NCBI GenBank assembly: GCA_015143295.1
Contig: CM026556.1
Span: 15,810,547 to 15,874,546 of the forward strand
Direction: 5' to 3'
From: Tetracentron sinense
Lineage: Eukaryota; Streptophyta; Magnoliopsida; Trochodendrales; Trochodendraceae
Length of the DNA stretch: 64,000 nt
Shown: one piece after another, positions 10,771-20,216 of the stretch
Numbering within the stretch: position 1 is the stretch's first letter
How the letters are laid out: the number at the start of each line of letters is the position of its first letter
Notes under the pieces: model-generated
Databases searched by the model: none
What the model saw: the letters and a program-made list of their open reading frames with translations, nothing else
What the model was told of the DNA's origin: nothing
Made by a program: the position numbers and the translations under genes

Positions 10771-11090
10771 GTTGTACAACGTACCCGTGGTGAGCTGCAC
10801 AACGTGCCCATGGTGAGTTGTACAAGGGATGTACACAGTATACGTTATCAGAGTACGTTGTCTGTGCTACGATTTCCTACAGGTACAGACTGTTTTGGCC
10901 ATATCTTTTGACTCGTTCGTCCGATTTTGACGATTCAACTTGCGTTGTGTTCGTACTTCGAAGAGGAACAATTCTGACATTTTGAAATTTCCAAATTCTT
11001 CCTCATTTATTAATCATACCTCTTAAAAGGTAAGATGACAACGAAAGTGTCATGTATTAAGCATGAAAAAGTCTGGGGCTCTACAAAAAC

Positions 11091-13365
11091 CATTTGAGGT
11101 ATTTCTGATACTGCCTTCGACATTGCTGACTGGACCACTGGTTCGTCAGAGTTATAACCCTCTGTTGGAAGGATTCTTTCCAATTCTCTTGAAGAGGTTA
11201 TTGAGGGTTCTTCTTGCTCTAATCCCTCTTGGTATCCACTAGCATCAGGCTTTAGAGCTGATTGAACTAGGTCTTGAGCTATTTTTTACAGCTCCTCCTT
11301 TTCAGAATATTTTGATAGGTAACTATTGTTTCAACAGCTCTAGAAGATTCTGCCTCGTCCAAGCGGCTAAAACAGTAGCGACTGAGTTTGGAGAACTTTG
11401 CCTTTCCAAGAGATTCTACTCGAGTGGTGTACTGGTTCTTTGGAACAACGGAGTTGTAAACTGCTCTAAATCGAGGTTGTTCCTTGTACCAACCACATTT
11501 ACGGACACCCTTTCATAACGGGGGTATGATGTTCTGGTCCTTGGTTCCTCCCGAACACGATGAGTGTGAGATGGTCTCTACTTTATAGACCTTCTTGGCT
11601 TTGACTGGTAATTGTATGCCCTCCTCGGTGGAGCCAAGGGATATTTTCAGTTTATGAGTTGGAGGATTTTCTCAGGATTCTTCTTTCTTGGCATTCCAAA
11701 GGGAGAAAAACTTATATTTAGCACTTTGACCCGAGGTTCATATGGTTCTCTAGTTCTTCTTTCTAGTTCCGTATTTGTGTAGCCCTAGAATATACTGACA
11801 TCTATGGACAGAGGCCGTTGATGTTAATGATGAACATTTGTCATCATTGCTGCGAAGGTCGCTGGATTAACGCCTCTAAATGCATTTGGACATAGCCTGA
11901 ACAACAAGTTCCTGTCTGCTGGTATTGAGTCCAGGTTTGTATTTGCATTAACAGCCAAGTGACTTCTATTATGACTGTTAATGCCCTTTGCGTAGTTTGA
12001 AGAAACTTGCAAGTTCACACCTTTACTTTTTGACCTGATAACATCGTTGATGATGTCATCAGGAGTTGAGTTTTGTCCCAGGGGGACCCTATTTTGGTTG
12101 CCCTTCAACTGCCAACTTTTTTCTTTCTTGGAAGAGAAATTGTTTGTGGATGATGTTGAATTTATCCACAAATCTCTCTTGCTCTTAAGAGGAGCTTGTC
12201 CGTGAACTCTTCTATCCACGAACTCAAGTCTATTTCTAAACCTATTCGTGGAGTTGCTTATAACTCTGCCCGTAAGATAAGTTTGAGTTGGACCCTTGGG
12301 TCTAGTTGGGCTTTGGGCTTATGGACCTTGATTGGTGTCCGTGGATGGGCATTGTCCCTTACCCGCGAAGTGGCCTTGGCCACTTCTCCTTCTATCCGTA
12401 AGATTCACTTGTGGACTAATCTTCTGATCCGGGGATCTGGTCCATGGATTGGTTCCCTACAATCTTGCTGGGGAAGTTTCTAAAAAATCTTTTAGGCCAG
12501 TGGCCTTATTCTTTTGCCCTGAGATAATTCGGCAACATCTTCCCTCTATTGATAAACTTTTGAGGGGTGAGTCCCAACAACCAACTTGGATTGGGAATCT
12601 CAATAGTCTATCTTAGGATCAACCCATAGGGCTTTTCCTGTTTAGACCTTCACTAGTTTATGGTTTGGGCTCGAAACGAGCTTGCTCCATTATTTGACCT
12701 TGAAGGGTTAACAAATTTGGAATCCCCTTTTAGGGTTTTCGGTGACATAGGTCTGCCTTTTGGGTTGACTTGTCGCGAATTGGCTGAGCCACTTTGCCTT
12801 GTGTGTACCCGATTGGGTGCACCCTCCTAGGTATCCGCGGACAAATATGTCTGCGGATGGGTACTTTTTTTCTGAGGTTCCCATGGGCTAGCTGAGATCC
12901 TCTAGGATGTCCACGGGCTAGCGACCTACTGTTGGTAGGCAGCCTAATGTGGGCGGGTTGCCTGCCTTTGATGTAGGTAGGCAGACTGTCTTTCCACCCC
13001 TAAGTTGATGGGGTGGGTTCTGCTTCTGTTGTGGATTGGAGTGTCTTCAACAGAGGCTTGGTTTGGTGACCATGACCTTTTTGCAAAGGTCTAGCCAATT
13101 GGCCAGACGTGCCTGGCTGGAGCTACTGCTACATCGGCCTAGGTGAGTGAATGATTCATCGGGATCCAGATCGTGGGTACATACACCCGCCGGTTGATGT
13201 TCAGGACATAGGCCCGACGAATGCAGACGGTCTCGATGATCCTAGTCAGCAACAAGAAGAAAAGAGGAAAAAATCACTCATCTTTTCTTCTTTTTATTCT
13301 TCTTAGCTTTTATCTTTCTTCAAAGATGAGAGGAGAAGAAACTCCCACTAGGCGTCCCATTAATT
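11091..13365 (-). pseudogene. T1 gag N-terminal region and leader
   Basis: Minus-strand region between solo LTR 3 and the T1 5' LTR. The longest open piece is 11824-12219 (131 codons; MDRRVHGQAPLKSKRD start, Ser/Asn-rich, ending LCPNAFRGVNPATFAAMM), probably the gag N-terminus. 12220-13365 has no supported frame and should be the untranslated leader. Just inside the LTR end the minus strand reads AATGGGACGCCTAGTGGGAG, the expected place for a primer-binding site; the tRNA was not identified. Confidence 0.45.
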
Positions 13366-14661
13366 TGTAAGCGGTGAAATTTGTTTCTTTACATATCCAA
13401 TTTACTCCATTGTTGTATGCAGTTTATTGTTTTGTGTGGAGGACTATCCTTCCAATCTAAGTGAACTCAGACTTTTAATTACCTTCCTTATTTGGGGAAG
13501 AACCTTTGATTAAGAAGAATAGATGTTTGAATAAAGTATTTGTATTTATTCAATGGGGTTGTCCAGATCCCATGTAGGCTTTACAGATACCTCATAGAGG
13601 TTTTAGCATCAAAAATAAAGAAAATAAAGAGAGGTGGCCATATTGAGGGTTCACCTGGTATTCTTCATATAGGGGAGATCCTTCTTTTTCCTCCTTAGCT
13701 GTTGTTGTTCTTGCAAAAAAGGAAAGCTTTTTTGTTCCTTCTTTTCTTTACGTACTTGGATATTTTTGCATCCTTGGGGGTTTCTTGTGAGAAACTCCCT
13801 CTTTTATATCTTTTGGACAGTCCACTTTGGACTCTCCTTTTACTTCCTCTTTTTTAGGAAATCAAAAGAGGCCAACCCTTCTCAGAGAGGACCATCTGTC
13901 CAAGACAGCTGGTTTCTCTTATCTTAGAGAAACCACACAGATGTGAGTCCTTTTTGAAGGACTCCAAATTGGTTTCTTTTTCTGGAAAACCTTGAAGGAT
14001 CAAACTTTCCCTCTAAAAAATAAAAAGATTCTTATCTTTCTAGAAAAGGGAAGAGATAACTTTCCCATTTGGGTAGGGTGCCATATGGCACTCTCTTATT
14101 AGAGAAAGAGAGGGGATCTCTATCTTGGGATCCCCCAAAGCTGGCAGAGATTCCTTTTTATTAAAGATTCCCTTCCATATAGAGGTCAAATAATGGCTGC
14201 CACCTGGGAAAGGACTGGCCTTGGTCAGTCCGCAATTAAAGAGGTGAGACCCCGCGGTCTAGATCAGGTCCAACTATATTTGAACTGTGGACTAGGGTCT
14301 GACCTTAGTCAATCCGTGGAATAAAATACAGGTTAGGATCATGGGTCCAACCCTTGGTCTGGGTTAGGTCCATGGCCTTTTAGGGTCAAGGACTGGACTA
14401 GTCATTGACTGACCAGCGGATGGATTCATTGAGTCTGCCCACAAGTTTGAATAAGGGTTTGTCCGCGAGGGCAAACCCTATCCACATGTCAGTCCCCTAA
14501 GGACTGACACAAAGGATGTCCATGGGGCATTAATGCCTTGCTGCTAGCATTTAATGCTAGGTGGGCTGGCGGTAAGCCAGCCCTTGGCCAGTGGTGGTGA
14601 TCCTATGTAGGTAGGTGTAACATGCACCCGCCTTGCGGGTGGTGAGATTTCACTACCCACA
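13366..14661 (-). mobile_element. 5' LTR of T1
   Basis: On the + strand it opens TGTAAGCGGTGAAATTTG and closes GAGATTTCACTACCCACA. The two ends are imperfect inverted copies of each other (TGTAAGCGGTGAAAT against TGTGGGTAGTGAAAT on the opposite strand), as expected for LTR termini. The left side joins the T1 leader and the right side joins copia-like DNA. The candidate target duplication on the right is GAGCT (14662-14666); its partner is off the window. Confidence 0.6.
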
Positions 14662-15948
14662 GAGCTCGCTTCTTGTATAGTATCATAACTGGGTATACTA
14701 TTGATACTTGTGCTAACATCATTGACTTGATCCTCTAGGCTAACACCTTGACCATGAAGCGTGCCTTCCTTCCCTTCGGTATCCTCATTACTTGTATCCT
14801 GTCAACTGAGGGCATTAAAGCCGGTCCTAGCGAGGTCTCCAAGACTTCTCTCAGACCAATTTGTAGTCGATCTTTGTCTAGCCATCTTTCTCATATCGCC
14901 ATGCCTGACCATAATGAGGATGTTGATGATGCTCTAGATTCTTCATCTCTGGTTGTAGGTCCATCTTCTTGAAGGGTTAGGCCTACTTATCAGGGCCCGT
15001 TCTCATTCAAGTCCTTGTCTGCGATGCTGTCTGATATGTCGGATGCCCACACTGCCTTTGCCACTGTCCTATATGCTCGCCTTGACTCACATGCTGCCAC
15101 TTCTCAAGATAGCTTCTTGGAGACTACTCATCAGATTGATGCTCTTTTGGACATTGTGCTGGCATCTCGTTAGGAGTTTCAAGACTTTTGTACTCGCTAC
15201 GAGGATGATGTGGCTCACTATTTTCCACCGCGACAGGGCGATTAGTGCTACAACTGCTACATAGTTTCCAGCATGTTTTTGGTTTTGTTTATGCTGGATG
15301 TTAGACTTTGCTCAGTACTTTTATTTGTATCTGACTTGGAGTGACTATGGTTCTTTTGTTACTGATGCATAGACTGTGCTTACTAATAATTTTTTATTAC
15401 ACAATTCGTTGCTCCACTATTATACTTGTTTTCTTTAGATTTAGGCTTGGTTATTAATCCTGTTCGGATTCGTCCCCTTGGCAATTCAGTCCAAAAAGGG
15501 GGAGAAAATTATGCACTGATTCCTATGCATTTTCGCATGTGCATTTCACATGCTCACTTTACACGGGCATATTATTCATCATAGGGGATCTCAATCTTAG
15601 GGGGAGATCTCTAATGATAAAGCATGTCAAACTAAAGTCCTGTATTGGTCAATGTGTATCTCATAGATGCTTTTCATATTTATTATCTCATGGATGTTCT
15701 CCATATTTATTGTCTTGTTCATTATGAAAATCCCCATGCATCACAAGGTATTGTGTGTTTTAGCTTGTACAGGTTTAATTCATCTCATATCGGTCTCGAA
15801 AGGAATATTGAATCATGAAGTACATTCAACAGTCTAAAGTCATGTAATTTTCAGTCTCTTTGTTTATTATGGGTTTAAAACAGTCTGTAATGTCATGTTC
15901 TTCAGTTCTTGTTCTATGTTTTGTCTCAAAATTATCAAAGGGGGAGAT
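14662..15948 (+). pseudogene. 3' end of a SIRE/Maximus-like copia element (ORF after pol)
   Basis: Broken + strand frames include FLYSIITGYTIDT (from 14670), TMKRAFLPFGILITCIL (14751-14800) and, further on, KSLSAMLSDMSDAHTAFATVL in another frame (15010-15260). This matches the type of extra, sometimes env-like, ORF found after pol in SIRE/Maximus elements, as recalled. Two purine tracts follow: AAAAAGGGGGAGAAAA near 15493 and CAAAGGGGGAGAT at 15937-15948, the second directly before an LTR start. 15270-15930 otherwise holds untranslated sequence. Confidence 0.5.
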
Positions 15949-16014
15949 TGTAAAGTCATGATTTTGTTTGCTAGATTCTGAGTCCAAAAATGTGTCTAGT
16001 TCTCCTTAGGTTTT
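15949..16014 (+). mobile_element. Start of the copia 3' LTR, cut by element A
   Basis: TGTAAAGTCATGATTTTG follows the polypurine tract, marking the LTR start. Only 66 bp remain before element A begins. The rest of this LTR is not found beyond element A, so DNA was lost there. Confidence 0.55.
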
Positions 16015-16271
16015 TGTAGAGCCCCAGACTTTTTCATGCTTAATACATGACACTTTTGTTGTCATCTTGCCTTTTTAAGAGGTATGATTAATAAATGAGG
16101 AAGAATTTGGAAATTTCGAAATGCCAGAATTGTTCCTCTTCGAAGTACGAACACAATGCAAGTTGAATCGTCAAAATCGGACGAACGAGTCAAAAGATAT
16201 GGCCAAAACAGTCTGTACCTGTAGGAAATCGTAGCACAGACAACGTACTCTGATAAAGTATACTGTGTGCA

Positions 16272-16660
16272 TCCGTTGTACAACTCACCACGGGCACGTT
16301 GTGCAGCTCACCACGGGTACGTTGTACAACTCACCACGAGCACGTTGTACAGCTCACCACGGGTACGTTGTACAACTCACCACGGGCACACTGTACATGA
16401 GACAACGGACTACGGGCTCAGCACTATGCACGACACAACATGACCACGGGATCATCACCGTTGACAACGGCACCACGAGTTGGCACTATTCACGGCACCA
16501 CGAGTTAGCACTATTCACGGCACCACGAGTTGGCACTATTCACGGCACCACGAGTTGGCACTATTCACGACACCACGAGTTGGCACTATTCACGGCACCA
16601 CGAGTTGGCACTATTCACGGCACCACGAGTTGGCACTATTCACAGCACAATGTGTTCAGC
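16272..16660 (+). repeat. U3 tandem arrays of element A (26-bp then 25-bp)
   Basis: 16272-16390 holds about five units of a 26-bp repeat (GTACGTTGTACAACTCACCA type). 16470-16660 holds about seven units of CACCACGAGTTGGCACTATT plus CACGG. The second is the same repeat that is expanded in solo LTR 3. The GTGAATAGTG core also occurs three times, in the opposite orientation, at the very start of the gag-only LTRs (54972, 56215, 60711). Confidence 0.85.
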
Positions 16661-17585
16661 ACTATTCACGGTCCTCGCGTCATTGCAGAAATCCCAGTAA
16701 GGGTATTACGGTCTTTTGGTCAGTTCACTCTTACCTTAAGAGTTTAACCCGAGCCTTTAGGGCTTCATTCGACACTTAGAGAGTTTGAGATAATAGGAGA
16801 AAGGGGAGAAGGCGATTCCAACCTAGGGTTTCCATTTTGGAGAGAAATCAAAGGGGTTTTGAAACCCTAGATCAACCTCAAGCCCGTTTTCTTCAAGATT
16901 TCGGTTCAGGCATTGTGGAGCTCGCGATCCAAGCTAGGGCAGCAGCTACACAGTCATTTGGAAAGAGGGTTTCTTCCTCACCTCTTCAAGGTCGGTACTT
17001 TTTACTACCCTCCTAGTTATAGTTCTTCTTTCCCCTTCCTTTCTTTTGATTTTCTTTCATTTACACATGTGTCATGAGATGGATGAATGGTGAATGGAGA
17101 ATGGTAAATGGTGAATGGTGAATGGAGATGGAATGGGCGATTGGATGCCAATGGTTGTGTGTGATGAACAAATGGGGAAGGGCATTGTTTCAATAATGAA
17201 CATACATGTATGATTTGAGAAAAACCCATTTAGAAAAGCATGTTGTAGGGTAAATCCATAATGAACACACCATGTTTGATGAAATGCCAAGGTGAATAAA
17301 GTGAGCTGTAAATTAGTAAATTCATGCCTAATAAATTCTGAATATTGCTAGGGCCCATGATAGTGTGTTTCCTGCTTTCCCTAAATGCTATGAATATTGA
17401 ATTGCTAAATCTTTAATGTTATGTGTGTTGTGAAATTTCCCAAATGTCATGTTTAAATTTAAATGCAAGTATGTACACGGGTCCCACGAGCACGGCATGC
17501 ATGACATGATTTATCGAGGTTTCCAAGAAGATGGATAGAGGTGGGGCATATCCTACGATATGTTTTACCTCGCTTTTCACAAGTA

Positions 17586-17700
17586 GACAAGAACCAACAT
17601 TCCACGTGGGGTCTCCCCTCACTCACAAGTGCATATCATAAAGAAGGGTCTCCCTTCCCTCGCAAGTGCATTGCATAAAGAAGGGTCTCCCTTCCCTCTC
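17586..17700 (+). repeat. Small-hairpin repeat in element A LTR
   Basis: GAAGGG-TCT-CCCTTC occurs twice and a GGGG-TCT-CCCC form once, in units of about 40 bp. This is the same array as in solo LTRs 2 and 3, read on the sense strand. In the GGGG form the outermost pair is lost here. Confidence 0.6.
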
Positions 17701-18019
17701 AAGGCATCTCACAAGTGCATCTCACAAGTGCATCTCACAAGTTACATGATCACAAGCAGGCATGCATGACATGACATGATATACAAGAATCAAGCAAGAT
17801 AGACAAGACAAGCTTTCACGTACGAAAAGATATTTCAAGCCAAGTCAAGTGCATGATGTTTTCAAGAGGATTTATCGGTTTTCTACGAGTTTCAAGCATG
17901 ATTATAAACTGCTTTACTTCCTTGTATGATATAAATTGTTTCCGTGTGACAAATATGAATTGCTCCTGATTATGTAGTGTCATGTTTATGCTATAATTGT
18001 TGGTTAGTATTCAGTACCC

Positions 18020-18040
18020 GCTGAGTATTCCATGCTCAGC
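18020..18040 (+). other. Conserved LTR hairpin upstream of the micro-ORF
   Basis: Nine pairs around a three-base loop: the 5' arm GCTGAGTAT pairs with the 3' arm ATGCTCAGC, one pair being G-T. In the gag-only LTRs (58321-58335; 62816-62830) the inner arm becomes GAGTAT/ATACTC, turning the wobble pair into A-T. It lies 10 bases before the micro-ORF ATG. It is decayed in the 3' LTR fragment (23437-23457). A role in RNA packaging, dimerisation or translation is possible but unproven. Confidence 0.5.
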
Positions 18041-18050
18041 CGTACTTCTT

Positions 18051-18170
18051 ATGTCGGCAGGTTCTGAGGGAGCTGCTACTCCATTTGATGTTTGTGCTCC
18101 TGGTCCATGGGTGGAAGAGGAGTACGTCGAGGAGCCTTTGGAGGAACCTCCAGTAGAGGGTTACCAATAG
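18051..18170 (+). CDS. LTR micro-ORF, 39 codons plus stop (A type)
   Basis: ATG at 18051 to TAG at 18168-18170. Begins MSAGSEGAATPFDVCAPGPW, continues VEEEYVEEPLEEPPVEGYQ. Strongly acidic. It lies 290 bp before the LTR end and about 650 bp before the gag ATG, so it would be an upstream ORF in genomic RNA. An alternative reading is that GGCAG|G just after the ATG is a splice acceptor and this is an exon, because the gag-only LTRs keep the frame and the AG but lack the ATG. Confidence 0.45.
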   Translation: MSAGSEGAATPFDVCAPGPWVEEEYVEEPLEEPPVEGYQ

Positions 18171-18464
18171 GTGGTTGTAGATTCTGAGTGGTTTAGCTGT
18201 GGGTGAGACGAGAGTCAGATTTATGTATTTTGGCGGGCATGTCCGCACTTTCTTTTGGATTCTTTTTGTATAAACTTGGATTGATTATGTATATACATAG
18301 AGGTTTGGTAGACTTCCGCTATACTATGTTAGAGCATGTTTCCGCTGTTTTGTCCTCTATCGTATATGCTCTGTGGGTTTTGCAGGTTAGTTGTCAAGCA
18401 AGTCATGATTAGTCGTCCAAAGTTCACTCTAACTCCTAGGGTGGGTTTCGGGTCGCGACAGAAG

Positions 18465-18476
18465 TGGTATCAGAGC
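18465..18476 (+). other. Primer-binding site of element A
   Basis: TGGTATCAGAGC lies four bases after the LTR end. It is the standard complement of plant initiator-Met tRNA 3' ends, used to prime minus-strand DNA synthesis. Confidence 0.9.
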
Positions 18477-18821
18477 TTAGGCTTTAGGTCTCTAGGGTCA
18501 CTTAGAATCGAATACCACGGCTTGACAAGAGCATATGTTAGGAAACAAGTTAGGAAGGAAGTAAGTCGGGAGCGAGTCTGGTTCCAAGTGTAAGACTAAA
18601 CTTTAGTCTTAGTCTAAAATGGTTGCTTTAACCAAGTACGGGTCCTAGGTACGCTAGAACGCTAAAGTATAAGTATAATGTGATGAATACTCTGATGACT
18701 TGATGTGATGTATATTAGTATTATACAACTAATACAAATTGAATTATTGTGAAACGACATTGAAATAAACTGTGTTTTCAAGTGAGACTCATGTGGTGCT
18801 ATTGTTCTCAGGACTTTAGTC
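18477..18821 (+). other. Element A leader with candidate splice acceptor
   Basis: Untranslated region between primer site and gag. It ends with GCTATTGTTCTCAG (AG at 18810-18811) followed ten bases later by the gag ATG. The same sequence precedes the gag ATG of the gag-only element (AG at 59211-59212), although the rest of the leaders differ. This fits a 3' splice site; no donor was identified. Confidence 0.4.
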
Positions 18822-20070
18822 ATGAGGCGGGGCACACGGGGTCGTGGACCACACACCAGAGCTTCATCTTCTTCCAGAGATGAGGATGAGCAGCCGGACC
18901 TCTCTCAGGTCTTAGGCTCTATTGCTGAGACACTCGCCATACTGGCGGCTCGGCAAGCTATACCATCGTCGGCGGCACCTACTCCACCACCCGCAGCTCC
19001 AGTACATTGTACAGCTGGAGTTGAGGCATTCAGGAGATTGAGGCTTCCATCCTTCCATGGGAGTGTGGACCCTCTCGCTGCGGAGGCGTGGATCCTCCAG
19101 ATGGAGAAGATTTTTGCGGTCCTCTCGCCTACAGAGGAGGATAGAGTAGCATGGGCAGTTTTCATGCTAGAGGGTGAAGCCCACCATTGATGGTTGTCCG
19201 CATTGAGGACGCGAGACTTGACCATGCAGGGTCAACCTTGGACTTGGGAGGAGTTCAAGGATACTTTTTACAAGAAGTATTTTCCGATCGGTGCACGGGA
19301 AAAGAAAGAGAGAGAATTCATCAACCTTGAGCAAGGTTCGATGTCTGTGGCCACTTATGAGGCCAAGTTCTCAGAATTGTCGAGATTTGCGCCTCATATG
19401 GTTGCTACTGAGGCAATGAAGGCGAGAAGATTTGAGCAAGGGCTCAAGGATGTTATTATGGAGAAGGTTTCCGTTTTCAGGCATGCTACCTACCCTGAAG
19501 TGGTAGACAAGGCCTTATTGGTCGAGGCAAATTCTGAAGCGGTGTCTAAGAAGAGAGAGTTAGCGAGAGGCCAAGCCAGTAGTTCAGCACCTCCAGAGAG
19601 GCGGGCTCGTACCGGCCCTTATCAGTATACATGGCCAGCACCACCGATGAGGCCGACTTATGCGGCCCCAGCACCGCGGCAGTACGTGCCACAGGCACCT
19701 CGACCTCAGGCTCTTCCAGCCCCACGGCCTGTTGCACCTCAGAAGATGAGGTATGCTCTGCTTCCGGCCCCTCCGACTTATGCACACGAGGTCTGCACTT
19801 CATGCGACCGAAGGCACCCGGCAGGAGATTGCCGAAGAGCATCGGGTGGATGTTTTCATTGTGGTCGCCAGGGCCATATGATCAGGGATTGCCCCAGTCG
19901 GCATTTACCAAGCCAGTCTCAGGGGATTAGTCCACCAGCACGCCCAGTAGGATCATATCAAGCGTCATCTCAGACTACCCGGTCTACGCCTCAGTCTCGC
20001 CAGGCAAACCAGGGGCGAGTTTTTGCCTTGACAGAGGGTGATGCACTTGCTTCTGATGATGTGGTGCAAG
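18822..20070 (+). pseudogene. gag: Element A gag (exon 1 of gag-pol)
   Basis: Structural capsid/nucleocapsid protein of a chromovirus. It starts MRRGTRGRGPHTRASSSSRD, a start shared with the gag-only copy at 59223. The capsid part spans roughly residues 60-220 (FHGSVDPLAAEAWI; FYKKYFPIGAREKKEREFI). A Pro/Ala-rich linker is followed by CTSCDRRHPAGDC and a zinc knuckle CFHCGRQGHMIRDC near 19790-19890. One in-frame TGA at 19188-19190 replaces a Trp codon, so full-length Gag is not made. The reading frame runs through the splice donor at 20070/20071 and, unspliced, ends at 20183 after a hydrophobic tail. Confidence 0.85.
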
Positions 20071-20216
20071 GTACGCTGTTAGAGTTAACTTTTTTATTCG
20101 TGATTATTATGTTATGCTCTATTCTCTGTGTATGTACTTGGCATGTTATATATGTATATATACCTACATGTATACACTGTTGATGGATGGATTGACTTAG
20201 TTAGTTAAAATTTCAG
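20071..20216 (+). other. Probable spliced intron at the gag-protease junction
   Basis: 146 bp beginning GTACGC after CAAG and ending AAAATTTCAG. Removing it joins a phase-1 codon and gives one continuous gag-pro frame (VVQ, then [17 protein letters not shown]). Unspliced RNA stops at 20183, inside the intron, giving Gag with an extra hydrophobic tail. The intron is AT-rich. Element B has a matching intron at the same codon (47266-47399), and both gag-only copies keep the donor. Confidence 0.65.

Larger units (their letters stand above)
8168..11085 (-). mobile_element. Solo LTR 3 (A-type chromovirus LTR), TSD AAAAC
   Basis: A reverse-oriented complete LTR, + strand ends TGTCGCGACCCAAAACCC and GGGGCTCTACA, with AAAAC at 8163-8167 and 11086-11090. 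At 2918 bp it is longer than its relatives because of an expanded 24/25-bp array (about 10155-10770) and a 123-bp duplication (9338-9583). It carries an intact A-type micro-ORF. Closest relative in the window is the 5' LTR of element A. Confidence 0.93.
1..14661 (-). mobile_element. T1: nested Tat-lineage Ty3/gypsy retrotransposon, 5' part
   Basis: This is a minus-strand Ty3/gypsy element of the Tat (Retand/Ogre-like) group. Its 5' LTR is at 13366-14661, the leader and gag run leftward, and the protease lies near 440-765. RT, RNase H and integrase would lie off the left edge. Three solo LTRs interrupt it at 2484-4933, 5186-7375 and 8168-11085, so its own DNA is 1-2483, 4939-5185, 7381-8167 and 11091-14661. 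The left 620 bp align with 42115-42624 of a second copy (T2), where the order protease-RT-RNase H can be seen. Many stops and frame breaks make it non-coding. It sits in the 3' end of a SIRE-like copia element (14662-16014). The lineage is inferred from protein motifs. Confidence 0.75.
16015..18460 (+). mobile_element. Element A 5' LTR (Tekay/Del-like chromovirus)
   Basis: Starts TGTAGAGCCCCAGAC and ends GGGTTTCGGGTCGCGACA, 2446 bp. In order: conserved block ACGCAAGTTGAATCGTC (16156), 26-bp repeats (16272-16390), 25-bp array (16470-16660), conserved block CCCGAGCCTTTAGGGCTTC, inverted ATTCACC repeats (about 17083-17125), small hairpins (17586-17700), a larger hairpin (18020-18040), the micro-ORF, and the end block CTAACTCCTAGGGTGGG. 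The initiator-Met primer site follows. The preceding five bases (GTTTT) are not repeated after the element. Confidence 0.9.

Noticed and set aside
10083-10836. Three overlapping open frames of 235-244 codons on the minus strand with repeating HHELALF/APRVGTIHGT
   Set aside because: They follow from a 24/25-bp tandem repeat with no stop codons; all frames are open and no domain or conservation supports a protein. The same holds at 16265-16779.
18465-18476. tRNA-like TGGTATCAGAGC sites
   Set aside because: These are primer-binding sites next to LTR ends, not tRNA genes; no cloverleaf surrounds them.
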